NCBI GenBank assembly: GCA_943704525.1
Contig: CALSCQ010002627.1
Location: 1 to 64,000 of the forward strand
DNA: 64,000 nt
Direction: 5' to 3'
Origin: Pigoraptor vietnamica
Lineage: Eukaryota; Opisthokonta; Filasterea
Below the pieces are notes generated by a model. That model was not told where the DNA came from, made no database searches, and saw only the letters and a list, made by a program, of their open reading frames with translations. Positions within the stretch are counted from its first letter, which is position 1, and each line of letters begins with the position of its first letter. The position numbers and the translations under genes are program-made. Shown here one piece after another: positions 1-11,112 of the stretch.

Positions 1-101
1 GGGGAGGGGGGGGGAGAGGGGGGATGGGAAAAGCGTGGGCCGTATATGTCCTGATCGCGCCCTTGTTAGGTGCAAGCAACTTATTATCGCGTGTCACGCA
101 G

Positions 102-3100
102 GGCAAGTACTTTGAGATCCAGTTCAGCCGCGGTGGTGAGCCCGACGGAGGCAAGATCTCCAACTTTCTCCTCGAGAAGGTGCGTCGCAGTGCACCAAAT
201 CTGTCGCCACTCTCAAATGCAGCCGATGGAGTGTATGGACACGCAATTGTATTTCAAGCTGATGCGAGTGCCTCTCTGCTGCAGAGCCGCGTCGTGGGCC
301 AGAACCCCGACGAGCGCAACTTCCACATCTTCTACCAGATGTTGACGGGCACGACACAGCAGGAGAAGGGTGCGTTTCTGCCCAACCGCGCGGTCCCATT
401 ATCAGTTCTTCGTGTGCATGTATTGCATTGTTACACTATTGTGTCCCATGGTGTGTATTCACGCATGTCATGCATCTTGTGCCTGCAGAGGCCCTCGGCC
501 TCACGACCCCCGAGTACTTCAACTACCTCAACACGACGGGGTGCTACGTGGTCGATGGCACCGACGACGCGGAGGAGTGGAAGGACGTCAAGGTGCGCAT
601 CGGCCCATGCACGCGCCCTCGCCGTGTGCGCCAGAGAGCGGCCAGTCCATTATCTCACTTGCGCTTTGGGTGTTGGCCGCACTGCTGCTTGGGGTTGTTC
701 ACAGGCCCTTTTTGCTCCCGTCTGACCTCTCCTGTCTGAACTCTTTTGCGCAGAAATCGATGACGACCATGCAGATCCCCCAGCACGTGATTGACGACAT
801 TCTCAAGATCACGGCGGGCGTGCTGCACCTCGGCAACATTGTCTTCCAGGAGGATGGCAACTCGGCGCGCGTGACGGACCCGCAGTGTGAGTCGCGCTGC
901 TTTGCTGCATGCGACGCACGACCACTTTGTGTGTCTGGTCATTCTCACAATGTCAATCTTGCTCCTTGTCCGCAGTCCTCGAGTTCCCCGCGTACCTCCT
1001 CGGCGTCGATGCCGGCCTGCTCAACGAGAAGCTCACGAGGTGAGGGATTTGTCGGTTTCGCCATGTGCCGCACACACGCTTAGCTTCCAGCGTGCGTGAA
1101 TATGTTCTTACTGACGTCGGGTTCTCTCGCAGCCGTGTCATGGAGAGCAAGTGGGGTGGCAAGACGGAGATTACGAACGTGACGCTGAACGCGCAGCAGT
1201 CGACGTACACGCGCGATGCCCTTGCGAAGGCGCTGTACGCGCGCCTGTTTGACTACCTCGTGCAGGCGATCAACAAGGCCATGGAGAAGAAGAAGGAGGA
1301 AATTGCCATTGGCGTCCTCGACATTTACGGATTTGAAATTTTCAAGGTGCGCCCTTTGGCATGGCCCTTTGTCTGTCGTCGCCGTTTGCACCATTTGTGT
1401 TCCCGTGATGATCTCTGATGTGCGGATCGGCGTTGTCGTGCAACTTCTCCTTGCCTCCCCTTTATGCAATCACTCATCGCGTGTCGGTTGTTTTGTGCGT
1501 AGAAAAACGGCTTTGAGCAGTTCTGCATCAACTTCGTCAACGAGAAGCTCCAGCAGATCTTCATCGAGCTCACCCTCAAGGCGGAGCAGGTGGGGACAGA
1601 CGGGTGTGGCGCTGCTGGTGTGGAATTTGTCTCTGCTGGTGTCGGGTGCTGCTGGCGTGGGCGCAAAGCGTTTCTCGTGCGACGTGATGGGCTTTTCATG
1701 CATCAATGTGCATACTCATCACATTGCGGTGCGGGTGCTCACGTGACGCCCTCGTCCTTGTGTGCGCAGGAAGAGTACCAGTCGGAGGGCATCAAGTGGA
1801 CGCCAATCAAATTCTTCAACAACAAGGTCGTGTGCGACCTCATCGAGTCCAAGGCAAGTGGATGCACTCGCATGCGCAGCACACTCATCCACGCGCGCAC
1901 GGCGGCAGTTCTCACCCGGCTGTCCCTCCATTTGTGCATGCTCTGACGTTCGGATATTTGTGCGCGCGAGCAGAAGCCGCCGGGCATCATGTGCGTGCTC
2001 GACGACGTGTGCGCGACAATGCACGCCGTCTCTGAAGGCGCCGACTCGAAGTTCCTCGAGGTACGTCGCCTGCTTCTATTGGTCCCTTATGTGGATGTTT
2101 ACCCGCGGCATCCAAACTATTCGTGCTGCATATACCTGCCCTACTCCATCCTCACGCTCCGTCCCCGCCCCGTCACCGTCCCCGAGCAGAAGCTGAACGC
2201 TGCCGTGAGCGGCAACGAGCACTTCAACGCGATCCAGGGCGCGTTCATCATCCAGCACTACGCCGGCAAGGTCACGTACGACATGGACGGCTTCTGCGAG
2301 CGCAACAAGGACGTTCTCTTCAAGGACCTCATCATTGTCATGCAGTCGTCGCAGAGGTGCGCGCGTCCGCAAGTTGTGCGCAGTGGTTTCCGTGTGCTCT
2401 CAGCACCGCGCACTCGCGGCTGTAATTGCCCCCCGCCTCTGCGGCTCGTGTGCTCACCGGTGCCCCTTTTTCGTTGCAGCGCGTTCATCCGCAGCCTCTT
2501 CCCCGATGACGTCAGCTCGGACGACAAGAAGCGCCCGACGACGGCCGGTCTGAAGATCAAGGTGGGGGTCGAGTGCGTGCAAGTGGTTAGAGTGTGTGCA
2601 TGTGGTCGGCCTGTACTACGTTGAATTGACTTTATTTGACCTTCGTTTCTTATTTTGCTGACGTGCCGCCCCTTTTGTGTCCTGCAGACGCAAGCGAACG
2701 TCCTCGTCGAGACGCTGATGAAGTGCACGCCGCATTACATCCGCTGCATCAAGCCCAACGAGACGAAGAAGCCCAAGGACTGGGAGGACAAGCGGTGCGT
2801 GCGCAGCAAGCGTCGTCAATGGTTTTGGGCGCACGGCGTTGTCGTTGTGTCTCGCCCGCCGCCCTGCTGATGTTATCGTCGCGGCACGTGATGTCGTTGT
2901 TCCAGCTGTCTCGTGTTCGCGTGCTCACCGCCCTCCTCCGACCGCAGTGTGCTTCACCAGGTGCAGTACCTCGGTCTCAAGGAGAACATCAACGTGCGCC
3001 GCGCCGGCTTTGCGTATCGCCAGGTGTTCGACAAGTTCCTCCGAAGGTGCGTGACAGTGCGACGCGGGCGTCTGCGTTCTAGCGCCACAAGACCGTGTTC

Positions 3101-5451
3101 TCTGAGCGTATTCCCGTGTGCCCCTTGTGACCTGTGTTCTGAACCACCCGTTTCAGGTTCGCGATTCTCACGCCCGAGACGTTCCCGCACTGGAACGGCT
3201 CGCCCGCGGACGGCGTCAAGTTCCTGCTGAACAAGGTGGACATGGACCCCGGCCAGTGGCAGATGGGCAAGACGAAGATCTTCATCAAGAGCCCGGAGTC
3301 GGTGCGTCTGCCGTGCCATGTGCATGCCGCCTCGCAGTGGAAGGGCTTCGTGTTTCCTGTAGCTTGCGACGCTGTTTGAGAATATGCTGTGGTCGACTCA
3401 CGTGACAATCCCTGCGCAGCTCTTCCTCCTCGAAGAGCTCCGCGACCGCAAGTACGACGCAGCCGCGCGGAAGATCCAGCGCGCCTACCGCCTGTGGAAG
3501 TCGCAGAAGCACTACATGGAGCTCAAGCAGAAGGGTGCGTCACTGCGTCCTCTGGGCACGAACACGTACGCGCGCCATCTCAGAATGACGTGCGCCGTGA
3601 CCCTTTGGTCCCCATTTCGTTATTGACACTGAGCTTGGCTCCGCGCAGCGTCCGACATTATGTTCAACCGCAAGGAACGCAAGCGCGCGTCGATCAACCG
3701 CAGCTTTGTGGGCGACTACATCGGCTACCAGGACAACCCGTCGCTCCGCGCCCTCGTCGGTGCGTGTGCGGCGCTGTGTGTGCTGTGCTGTGTGGCTCGT
3801 CATGCTCTGCAGCAGTCTGTAAATTAGCCAAGGTGTTGTGTGTTATTGACAACGTGCGTGCACACTCCCCATCCGCAGGCAAGAAGGAGCGCGTCGAGTT
3901 CGCCGACACGGTCACCAAGTTTGACCGCCGCTACAAGGCGCAGAAGCGCGACCTCCTTCTCTCGGACAGGAACATTTACCTCATCGCCCTCGAGAAGGTG
4001 GGGCATGTGCACGGATGCAACGCCGCCCAACCGAAATGCACGCCTATCTGTGCAAGCACACAGTGTGTAATGACAGCGGAGTTGATACCGTGTGGCCACG
4101 CGTCGCAGGTCAAGCAAGGCCCCGACAAGGGCAAGTTTGCGCACGTCGTCAAGCGCGCGCTGCCGCTCGAGCAGGTCGCGTCGGTGTCGCTCAGGTGTGT
4201 GCAATTTGCTGCGAAGTCTGGGGAGCGCAAAGACATTGCACTCGCGTGCCATGTGTCCGCACTGTGCACGACACCTTCCTCACACGTTTGTTTGTTCCTT
4301 TGGCCCGCGCAGCACGCAGCAGGACGACTTTATCGTGCTGCACGTTCCGAGCGAGTACGACAACGTGTTTGAGACGGTGTTCAAGACGGAGTTCCTGATG
4401 ATGCTGCAGGAGAAGTACCAGGCCGTTACGAACAAGCAGCTGCCCATCAACTTCAGCCAGAGGTATGCCCGCGCGCGTGTGTGCGTGCGTGTTCGTGCGT
4501 AGGCGTGTGCGAGCGTGGTTCACCAGTGTGCTGCCTACGTCTTACTCTGCATCGCTAACTCTCCCTCTCATGTCCTTTCAGCATCACGTACACAGTGAAG
4601 AAGAGCACGTTTGACCGCAGCGGCACCCGCACGATCACGTTCGCTCCCGGCAACACGAAGATGGCCGTCATCAAGCCCGGCGGCAAGGGCGCCACCATCT
4701 CGATCGAGCCCGGCCTTCCCAAGGACTCGAGTGGGTATCTCTCCCCCCTCCATTGCACGCATTTCTGTGTTTTCTGTTGTCCTGTTCATCAAATAACCGT
4801 TTTGTGTTGCGCTTGCAGAGCCCGGCAGCCACAACTTTGCCGGTTCCAGCCGCGGCGGCGGTGGTGGCGGTGCTGCGCGTGGCGGTGCGTCAGCGGGGCG
4901 CGGAGGGTCTTCGGCGCCCCGCGGTGGTGCCGCTGCTGGCCGTGGCGCAGCGCCGTCGGCGCCGGCTTCGGCACCCAGCGCAGCCGCCGGACGTGGAGCG
5001 CCCGCAGCACGTGGCGGTGCCGCGCCAGCGCGAGGGTGGGTTTCATTGTGCGCTGCGAATGATGGGTACGAGGAAGTCCTTGTTACTCACACTCCCATGT
5101 ATTTTGCAGAGGCGCTGCCGCCGCGGCACCCCCGCCGGCAGCGGCCGCTCGTGCCGCCAAGCCGCCGCCCGCGAGCAAGCCGAACGTGCCCCGCTGCAAG
5201 GCGCTGTACGACTACGAGGCGTCTGACGTGGACGAGCTGAGCTTCAAGGCCGGCGACATCATCCAGATTGTGAACAAGGGTGAGCACGTGACCTGTTTTG
5301 TTGGACAGCCTCGCGCGTGTGTTCCTGCGAATGCGCATTCTCAAATTTTCCTTTGACGCGGCACGCAGACAACGAGGGCTGGTGGCAGGGCAAGATTGGA
5401 ACGGGCCGCACGGGCCTCTTCCCCTCGAACTACGTCGAGATGATGGCGTAA
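102..5451 (+). CDS. Class I myosin heavy chain (5' part outside window)
   Basis: Actin-based motor linking membranes to actin. Twenty-three exons join in phase: 102-179, 285-369, 489-592, 754-886, 976-1039, 1133-1346, 1503-1589, 1770-1853, 1974-2060, 2190-2356, 2480-2561, 2688-2794, 2948-3046, 3157-3301, 3420-3534, 3649-3759, 3879-3997, 4109-4194, 4313-4462, 4582-4730, 4819-5035, 5110-5279, 5369-5451, giving 911 residues. The first visible exon starts in the switch I region (GKYFEIQF). Switch II (DIYGFEIF), the relay segment and the actin-binding part ([10 protein letters not shown]) follow. There is one IQ motif ([13 protein letters not shown], in 3420-3534), a lipid-binding TH1 domain (3649-4730), a Gly/Pro/Ala-rich TH2 tail (4819-5170) and a C-terminal SH3 (ALYDYEA ... 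GLFPSNYV). This order defines the long-tailed amoeboid myosin I type. The residue 16 before DALAK (TEDS position) appears to be Glu, so motor activation by heavy-chain phosphorylation may not be needed; this is inference. The intron after 1853 has a GC donor. The P-loop end is not in the window. Confidence 0.95.
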
Positions 5452-7613
5452 GACTCTGCAGTCGATCGCGCAGACTCATGCTCGCCACGTGGCCCTGTGA
5501 AACCGATAAAAGGAATTGACTTTCTCGCATGTGGCGAATACGCTCTTGCTGCGCTACACCGAGAGCAACGCGAAAGGACTCCCGATCACTCTCACGACGG
5601 ACGCATGAGGGGCAGACTATCAACATCTAATGTTTGCGCATCCGACCCCACTCACCTTTCCACACAACTGACGCTGCCTCCGTCGATTGAGTGGGCCCCC
5701 ATGCCACCCGGAGAGCACTTGCGTCGCAAGCCACCTCAAGAAATGGTGTGTGTCAATCACTCGATGCCGTCTGCATTGGAGCACAAGCGAAAATTGATTT
5801 GAAATTTTCCGTCGCCGCGACATGTGTAACAAGTCGTCGTCGTGCGTCCAGTTTGCCAGTTCTCGCCCGGAAATCGCCACAACCGTTCGCGGCCGGCCAT
5901 GCAGTAGCCAAAACGTGTCATTTACCGGCGCATTGAGGGCTTCCGACAGCCATGCGTCAAGATTCTGTCTATTTCACTCACTACTTTACACTGATGACAA
6001 ACTCAATTTGAACGGGAGATCTAAGGTGCCACAACTTTATCGTAGTTCGATGACGACCGACTTTGCAGCTCCCAAGGGAGTTGAACTTTCCTTCGCTCTG
6101 CGTGCGCTACGTGCCGTTGCCCCTGAAGATCTTTCGTCGCCTCTTCGCTGTGGGATCTCACATCGGGTGCATCAGCTCAGCCATGCCGATTGAATCACAA
6201 ATTTTTATTGTCACACCCCCTATTCCACTTTGAGTCTCTGCGGTTTCTTTTTTTTTTTTTCGGAGCAAAACGCAGTTCGACAAAAGCCCTCTGCATACAA
6301 GCACGCGCGCACACACCCTGCGCCTCCCCATTTTTTTCTGTCGAGTTTTTGCTGGATGTCTCTGATCGAGATTGGGGAGACGCATCTCGTCGTAGTCTCC
6401 GCGGAAACCGACTGGACACGAAAATAATTTTGCGCATCGCCCTAATGGCTTTGGATCTATCGCGCATATCTCCGCAACGCGACCGTCTATTCGCACGCCA
6501 GACATACTGCGCTCCTCCCCGCGCTGTCCTCTACAATTCTCGTTAGAGTATTAGAGGCATATTCTGCAAAGCGTCTGGGAGATTTTCGGGATCGCGCATC
6601 TCGGTTGTCCCCACGTGACTTGAGATTGATTTCGCCAATCGTCATCAGACCGTTGCGCACTCTGCGTCCAATTACGCGCCGCTCATTCACTGCCTTGCAC
6701 ATTATGTCTAACCAAAGTTGTAGCACACTAAACGGCACGTCGTTTGGTATCCAATATGTGTCGCTGACGCAGAACAACATGCGAGTTAATCTCTCTGCCG
6801 TTTGGCACATGGGCACTCCAAGGCCCACCTCAGTGTGCTACAAGCCTCCGGTTGCGGCTCGTTTTCTCAATCAGCTTGCCACTTATGACTTTGTAACTGT
6901 CACAAACATAAAGCCCTTGAGTTGCTCAACAAGGCCATGTGTGAGATCGCTGGAGATCAGTTGAGTAGAACTTCTTCTTTGTCACTTTTGTCACGAAATT
7001 GTGTATTTTGTTGCAATTTCCATAGTTTACTTGAGCATATCTCCGCTAATACCCAACGGATTTTCACGGCGTCAGCACGTACGTGTAGACAATATACGTG
7101 GAATTGACAAAGTATGATAATATAAGCACATTGAATTGCATGTCGTGTCGCTGCGTGGAGAAATGTTGAGAGAGGAGACACACGAATTTGCGAGGACGAT
7201 CACGACTTGCGGCACGTAATTCACGCGTATCTCCATTAATAACCAGGGCATCTCCATGAAACGCATATAAGTATATCTACAACAAAATGGTCTACAATAT
7301 GTATTAAGAACATTATCTCGTAATCTCTAGATCAACTCTCGAGATGCGCGCACGTTTGCGTGCATGAGGCACACGCGTGCGCGACGTGCGGATGGGCCGG
7401 GCACCGTGCTCGCACGCGATTGGTCGACTGGGCGCTGATCCGTTTAATCCGGCCTGACGTGAAAAGCGCGCTCGGCAGCACCGCAAGCGAAATAAATTCA
7501 CTCAGTATGAATTTACTATGACGTCCGGGTCCGAAATAATCACGCAGACACTACGCGCACACAAGCATTGCTCACACACACACACACAGACAGACACGCA
7601 CACAACACTCGCG
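5452..7613. other. Gene-free 2.2 kb stretch between myosin I and histone H1
   Basis: No reading frame here shows a recognisable domain, a plausible splice-joined chain or the codon bias of the neighbours. Base composition is visibly less GC-rich than the flanking genes, with several A/T runs such as the poly-T near 6247-6260. The left end presumably holds the myosin 3' UTR. The right end holds the H1 promoter, with an ATTGG (inverse CCAAT) at 7419-7423. The pattern 'atatctccgc' recurs near 6466 and 7037, but no clear repeat unit could be built from it. Confidence 0.6.
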
Positions 7614-7621
7614 TATAAAAG
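7614..7621 (+). promoter_or_regulatory. TATA box of the histone H1 gene
   Basis: A perfect TATAAAAG lies about 78 bases before the H1 start codon, a normal distance for a short 5' leader. An inverse CCAAT (ATTGG, 7419-7423) and a TGACGTCC element near 7528 lie upstream, as is common in histone promoters. It is the clearest core promoter in the window. Confidence 0.75.
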
Positions 7622-7698
7622 GCGCGCCGATTGTGGAGCATCCGCGACTCGTCACATCGAGACTCTCCCCCCCCGGATTTCTCAAGACACTCGAAAAA

Positions 7699-8421
7699 AT
7701 GGCACCCAAGGCCGCCGCTAGCCCCAAGAAGGCCACCAAGACGACGTCGAAGTCGGCCAAGCCCAAGGCGTCGCACCCGGCGTACAGCAAGCTCATCGAG
7801 GAGGCGATTGTCGCCCTCAAGGAGCGTGGTGGCTCGTCGCGCCAGGCGATCACGAAGTACATCTCGACGAAGTACCCCGCGACGGGCGACCGCGCTGAGC
7901 GCCAGGTCAAGCTCGCGCTCAAGAAGGGCGTGACGTCTGGCAAGTTCTCGCAGACGTCGGGCACGGGCGCCACCGGCTCGTTCAAGCTCGCGAAGGCCGA
8001 GGCTAAGCCCAAGGTCGTCAAGGCCGCGAAGGCGAAGAAGGCTGCGTCGTCGCCGAAGAAGGCTGCTGCGCCCAAGCCCAAGAAGGCCGCCGGCGAGAAG
8101 AAGGCGAAGGCGTCGCCCAAGAAGCGCGCCGCGCCCAAGGCGAAGAAGGCCGCGTCGCCCAAGAAGGCCGCGCCCAAGAAGAAGGCCGCGGCGAAGAAGG
8201 AGGCCGCGCCCGCCGCCGAGGCCCCCGCCGCCGCGCCCGCCGCGCCCGCCGCCGCCCCCGCGGAGGAGAAGAAGAAGTCGCCCGCGAAGAAGGCCGCGCC
8301 CAAGGCCAAGAAGGCGCCCGCTGCCAAGAAGAGCTCGCCCAAGAAGGCCGCGCCCAAGGCGAAGAAGCCCGCGGCGAAGAAGGCTGCGCCCAAGAAGAAG
8401 GCCGCCGCCAAGAAGGAATAA
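7699..8421 (+). CDS. Linker histone H1
   Basis: Intronless gene for a 240-residue linker histone that binds linker DNA and compacts chromatin. The start was set at ATG 7699 (context aaaATGG); the frame is open further upstream but has no ATG there. A short basic N-terminus is followed by one winged-helix H15 domain at about residues 25-100 (HPAYSKLIEEAIVALKERGG ... GATGSFKLAK). The remaining ~140 residues are a tail of Lys, Ala and Pro with many SPKK/APKK repeats, the known DNA-contacting and CDK-phosphorylated motifs of H1 tails. It lacks introns, unlike nearly all neighbours, has a TATA box 5' and a histone-type stem-loop 3'. This is the set expected of a replication-dependent histone gene. 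Long open frames on the opposite strand arise from the biased AAG/GCC codons. Confidence 0.96.
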   Translation: MAPKAAASPKKATKTTSKSAKPKASHPAYSKLIEEAIVALKERGGSSRQAITKYISTKYPATGDRAERQVKLALKKGVTSGKFSQTSGTGATGSFKLAKAEAKPKVVKAAKAKKAASSPKKAAAPKPKKAAGEKKAKASPKKRAAPKAKKAASPKKAAPKKKAAAKKEAAPAAEAPAAAPAAPAAAPAEEKKKSPAKKAAPKAKKAPAAKKSSPKKAAPKAKKPAAKKAAPKKKAAAKKE

Positions 8422-8474
8422 GCGCTCGGCTCTTGCCTTGCCGCTTGATCCCTCAAGCTCCCCAATCCCCAACA

Positions 8475-8490
8475 GGTGTTTTTAAACACC
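8475..8490 (+). promoter_or_regulatory. Histone mRNA 3' stem-loop
   Basis: The sequence GGTGTT-TTTA-AACACC forms a perfect six-base-pair stem with a four-base U-rich loop, 54 bases after the H1 stop codon and preceded by AACA. Stem length, loop length, the leading GG/CC pairs and the UUUA loop match the stem-loop that binds SLBP and directs cleavage of non-polyadenylated replication-dependent histone mRNAs. The fourth stem position is G rather than the usual pyrimidine. A chance hairpin cannot be fully excluded. Confidence 0.7.
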
Positions 8491-9075
8491 TCCCCCCCAC
8501 ATGTTCCTGAGGTTTATCATTCCGATTCGGTTGCGAGTGTATCTTATCGAATTGGTTTGGTATACTCTCTGGTGCAGGTGGGTGGGATGGGGTTTGGGTG
8601 TCCCTGTGCCCCTTCGTCGTCCCGTGTACATATTTGTAGCGGTGGAAAACGTGCTGCCTGCCTGCGCTGCGCTCTGCGTCTTGCGTCGTTTGCGTCCTTG
8701 CCAGTTTATTGTCCGTTGCAATGAAGAAATTCTTGTTGCCGGAACTGATCCAGCAAGTTGTGGCGATGAAAATCTGAACGAGATGCGAGTAGGTTTTGCT
8801 TGGAATTTGAATTTTTTCTCTTCACAGCTTTTGGCGCCCAAAATTTTGCGCGCGCTCCGCTCTCGTAGTCACGTGATTAGAGTAAATCTAGAGTAAACTC
8901 TTGAGCGACTTAGCAAATTTTTTCATTGTTGTTGTGAGTACCAAGTTGCTCTAGACATCGTGTGTGAAGCTCATACCGGCCCCGCAACATCAGCTGAGAT
9001 AGAGACGCGACACTCCCCCCACGCCGCAGTATCTTTCGTTTGTCCGTTGACGGCGACACGGCGGATCTTTTCGCC
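8491..9075. other. H1 / COMMD1 intergenic region with promoter motifs
   Basis: No gene is seen here. Two elements stand out before COMMD1. One is the palindrome-like TTTTGGCGCCCAAAA at 8829-8843 (E2F-like core). The other is AGTCACGTGATTA at 8867-8879, a TCACGTGA E-box whose 13 bases recur exactly upstream of the rabconnectin-3 gene (31479-31491). Confidence 0.5.
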
Positions 9076-9724
9076 ATGGACTCTCCAAAGCACCTCTACG
9101 CCATGCTGGGGGCGCTCGCCCGCCGCGCTTTCTTCGGTGACACGTCCATCACCAACGCAGTGCTCAAGGAGGAGCTCTTCCCGAATGTGTCGGAAGAAGG
9201 TGCGCGTCGGTCGCTCTTTTCTTTGCTGTCGCACACTGTGTGCGTTTCGTTTGTTTTTGTGCTTTCTTCGTCATGCGTGGGCGCGGCACTTCGATGTGAC
9301 CGAGTCCTAAAATTCGACCCTTCAACGCTGACGCTCTTCTCTTTTTTTGGGCAGAGTTCCTGCAGCGGTGTGAGCAGTATGAGGGTCATCTCGCGGCGAT
9401 TGCGTCGGAAGACATGGATTTCAGCCACGCAGAGTCGTACTTGAGGCAGGCACGTGCGCACAGCCATTGACTGTGCTTCACACGAGTCTTGCGCTGTAAT
9501 GTCACACAAACACATGTTCTTGGACAACTCTTGTCTGCGTTGATTGTCTCATGTATTGATCGCGGTGCGTTGCTACGTAACAGAACGGACTCGATGACAT
9601 GCAAGTGGAGGTCTTTCTCAAGCTGTACAAGGCGCAGCGGTCAAAGGTGCGGTGACTGGCAGTTCTCATTACGTAGTTCGTTTCCGCACTCACTTAAACT
9701 TTTCGTGTGCGTGTGCGTGCGTGC

Positions 9725-9798
<74 letters not shown>

Positions 9799-10431
9799 AG
9801 GGGGGCTTATGAGTTAACCTCCTCTGCGTCTGTGCTTCAGTAGCGTAATGTGCTCTCCTCATTCTCTGCTGGCCGGGGTAGTCCAGCGACATTCTGAGGA
9901 CGCATTGTTGTCTTTCCATCGCTTCTGACGTCTTCCACGGTCCTATTTCCTCCCAATCTCTGTGACAGATTCACGAGACGCTCGTCAGCAAGGTCACGTG
10001 GTCCAACCGCCTCGAGTCGCTGTCGTGGCGGCTGGACGTCAAGAGCAAGTCGCGGCACGTGGCGCAGCTGAGCGACCCCGTGGCCATTCTCGAGCTCAAG
10101 GTTGCCGACCCCCTTGCAAAGGTGCGCGCGCTGAAGCTATGCTGTTGCTTCGTCTGACCCCTTCCCTCCTTTGTGCCACTATCTTCAACTAGCACCGCAC
10201 GCGTGTTGGAGGACCGGACGTGCCGTGTATTTGCGTGGCTGCACTCTCAACGCCCATTGCTGGTTTTTGCTGCAGTCGTCCGAGCTTGTTCGCTTTGAGG
10301 CCGATCAGAAGAAGCTTGCAACGCTCGCGTCGCACGTGGATGCCATCGAGAGGGCCATTGCGGCCGTGGCGACGGTCGACGCCAAGCCGCAAGTGAGGCC
10401 GAAGCCCCGCGGCGCCTCGCAGACGGAATAG
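9076..10431 (+). CDS. COMMD1: COMM domain-containing protein 1
   Basis: Subunit of the Commander/CCC complex, which acts with retriever and WASH in endosomal recycling. Five exons (9076-9199, 9355-9449, 9584-9646, 9969-10121, 10276-10431) give 196 residues, against about 190 in the human protein. The N-terminal helical domain reads like human COMMD1 throughout (ALARRAFFGD, EELFPNVSEEEF, IASEDMDF). The C-terminal COMM domain carries the family signature LSWRLDVKSKSRHVAQL followed by PVAILELKV. The start ATG at 9076 has context gccATGG. The intron after 9449 would use a GC donor (GCACGT); this is the only joint that keeps the frame aligned with the family. The intron after 9646 contains a 68-base GT run. 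Confidence 0.93.
9729..9796 (+). repeat. (GT)n microsatellite in COMMD1 intron
   Basis: About 34 uninterrupted GT dinucleotides on the sense strand of the host gene, inside the intron between the third and fourth COMMD1 exons. The run is flanked by gtgcgtgcgt. Confidence 0.95.
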
Positions 10432-10723
10432 AGAACAGCGTGCGATTTCAGCGACCGAACAGTGCGCGTGACTCGCGATGCCGTGTCGTGCAAGGGGAGC
10501 GGGTGTGGAGCCCGCACTGGGATGCGCGTGGCGTCGTCGATGGCTGAGCTGAAGGCATAAAGTAAACAGGGTCGCTCTCGCAATCCTGCCTGGTTGGGCA
10601 GTCGCGCGTGAGAAACAGCAATGGAGCATTGAGGGAAGCCAGCGCGAAACCTCACCGTGAACACAAGCGCCACGCGAGGGAGTCGCCATGTTGCCTCAAC
10701 AGCAGTCCCAACGCAACACCCTG

Positions 10724-10963
10724 TCACTTTTCGGCGGTGCTTTCGTAATACCCGCCCATGAGACTGGGCGTTGCACCCGCGCGAAGGGACGAGAGAAAGT
10801 CGGACAGCTTGCGACGGAGAGCGGCCGTGAGCGCATCTTCGCCAGGCTCGGGCCGTCCCAGCAGATCGAGCACGTGCTCCGCCTCGTCCTCTGCACGAAG
10901 GGCTGTTGAGTTGGCACGTCGAACTTGCATACAGACACGGAAAGGAGCGCGCGCACACACAGG

Positions 10964-11032
<69 letters not shown>

Positions 11033-11112
11033 CACATAACGCTTCAAAGGCACCAAAACCTGACGGGCAGCGTAGACGTACCCGTGAGGATGATAGGGCC
11101 TCGTGCCGGCAT
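10724..11112 (-). CDS. Small spliced protein of unknown function
   Basis: A two-exon minus-strand model. Exon 1 (11082-11112) encodes MPARGPIILT and ends in a strong GTACGT donor. Exon 2 (10724 to about 10890) encodes EDEAEHVLDLLGRPEP ... GGYYESTAEK and a stop, about 65 residues in total. Support comes from the ATG, the canonical donor, an intron carrying a long GT run in the sense direction like other introns here, and an acidic/amphipathic peptide with normal codon use. Three acceptors lie close together (exon 2 starting at 10890, about 10902 or about 10921) and all are in the same phase, so the product may vary by roughly four to ten residues. I do not recognise the family. It is divergent with Arp6. 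Confidence 0.5.
10966..11030 (-). repeat. (GT)n microsatellite in small-gene intron
   Basis: CA repeat on the plus strand, which is GT on the sense strand of the predicted minus-strand gene whose intron contains it. Confidence 0.9.

Noticed and set aside
7540-8489. Two ~300-codon minus-strand frames across histone H1
   Set aside because: They are mirror frames of the repetitive AAG/GCC codons of the H1 tail; the Leu/Arg/Gly or Phe/Ala repeats have no protein-like pattern.
9652-9843. Cys/Val repeat frames over GT runs
   Set aside because: Pure translation of microsatellites within introns.
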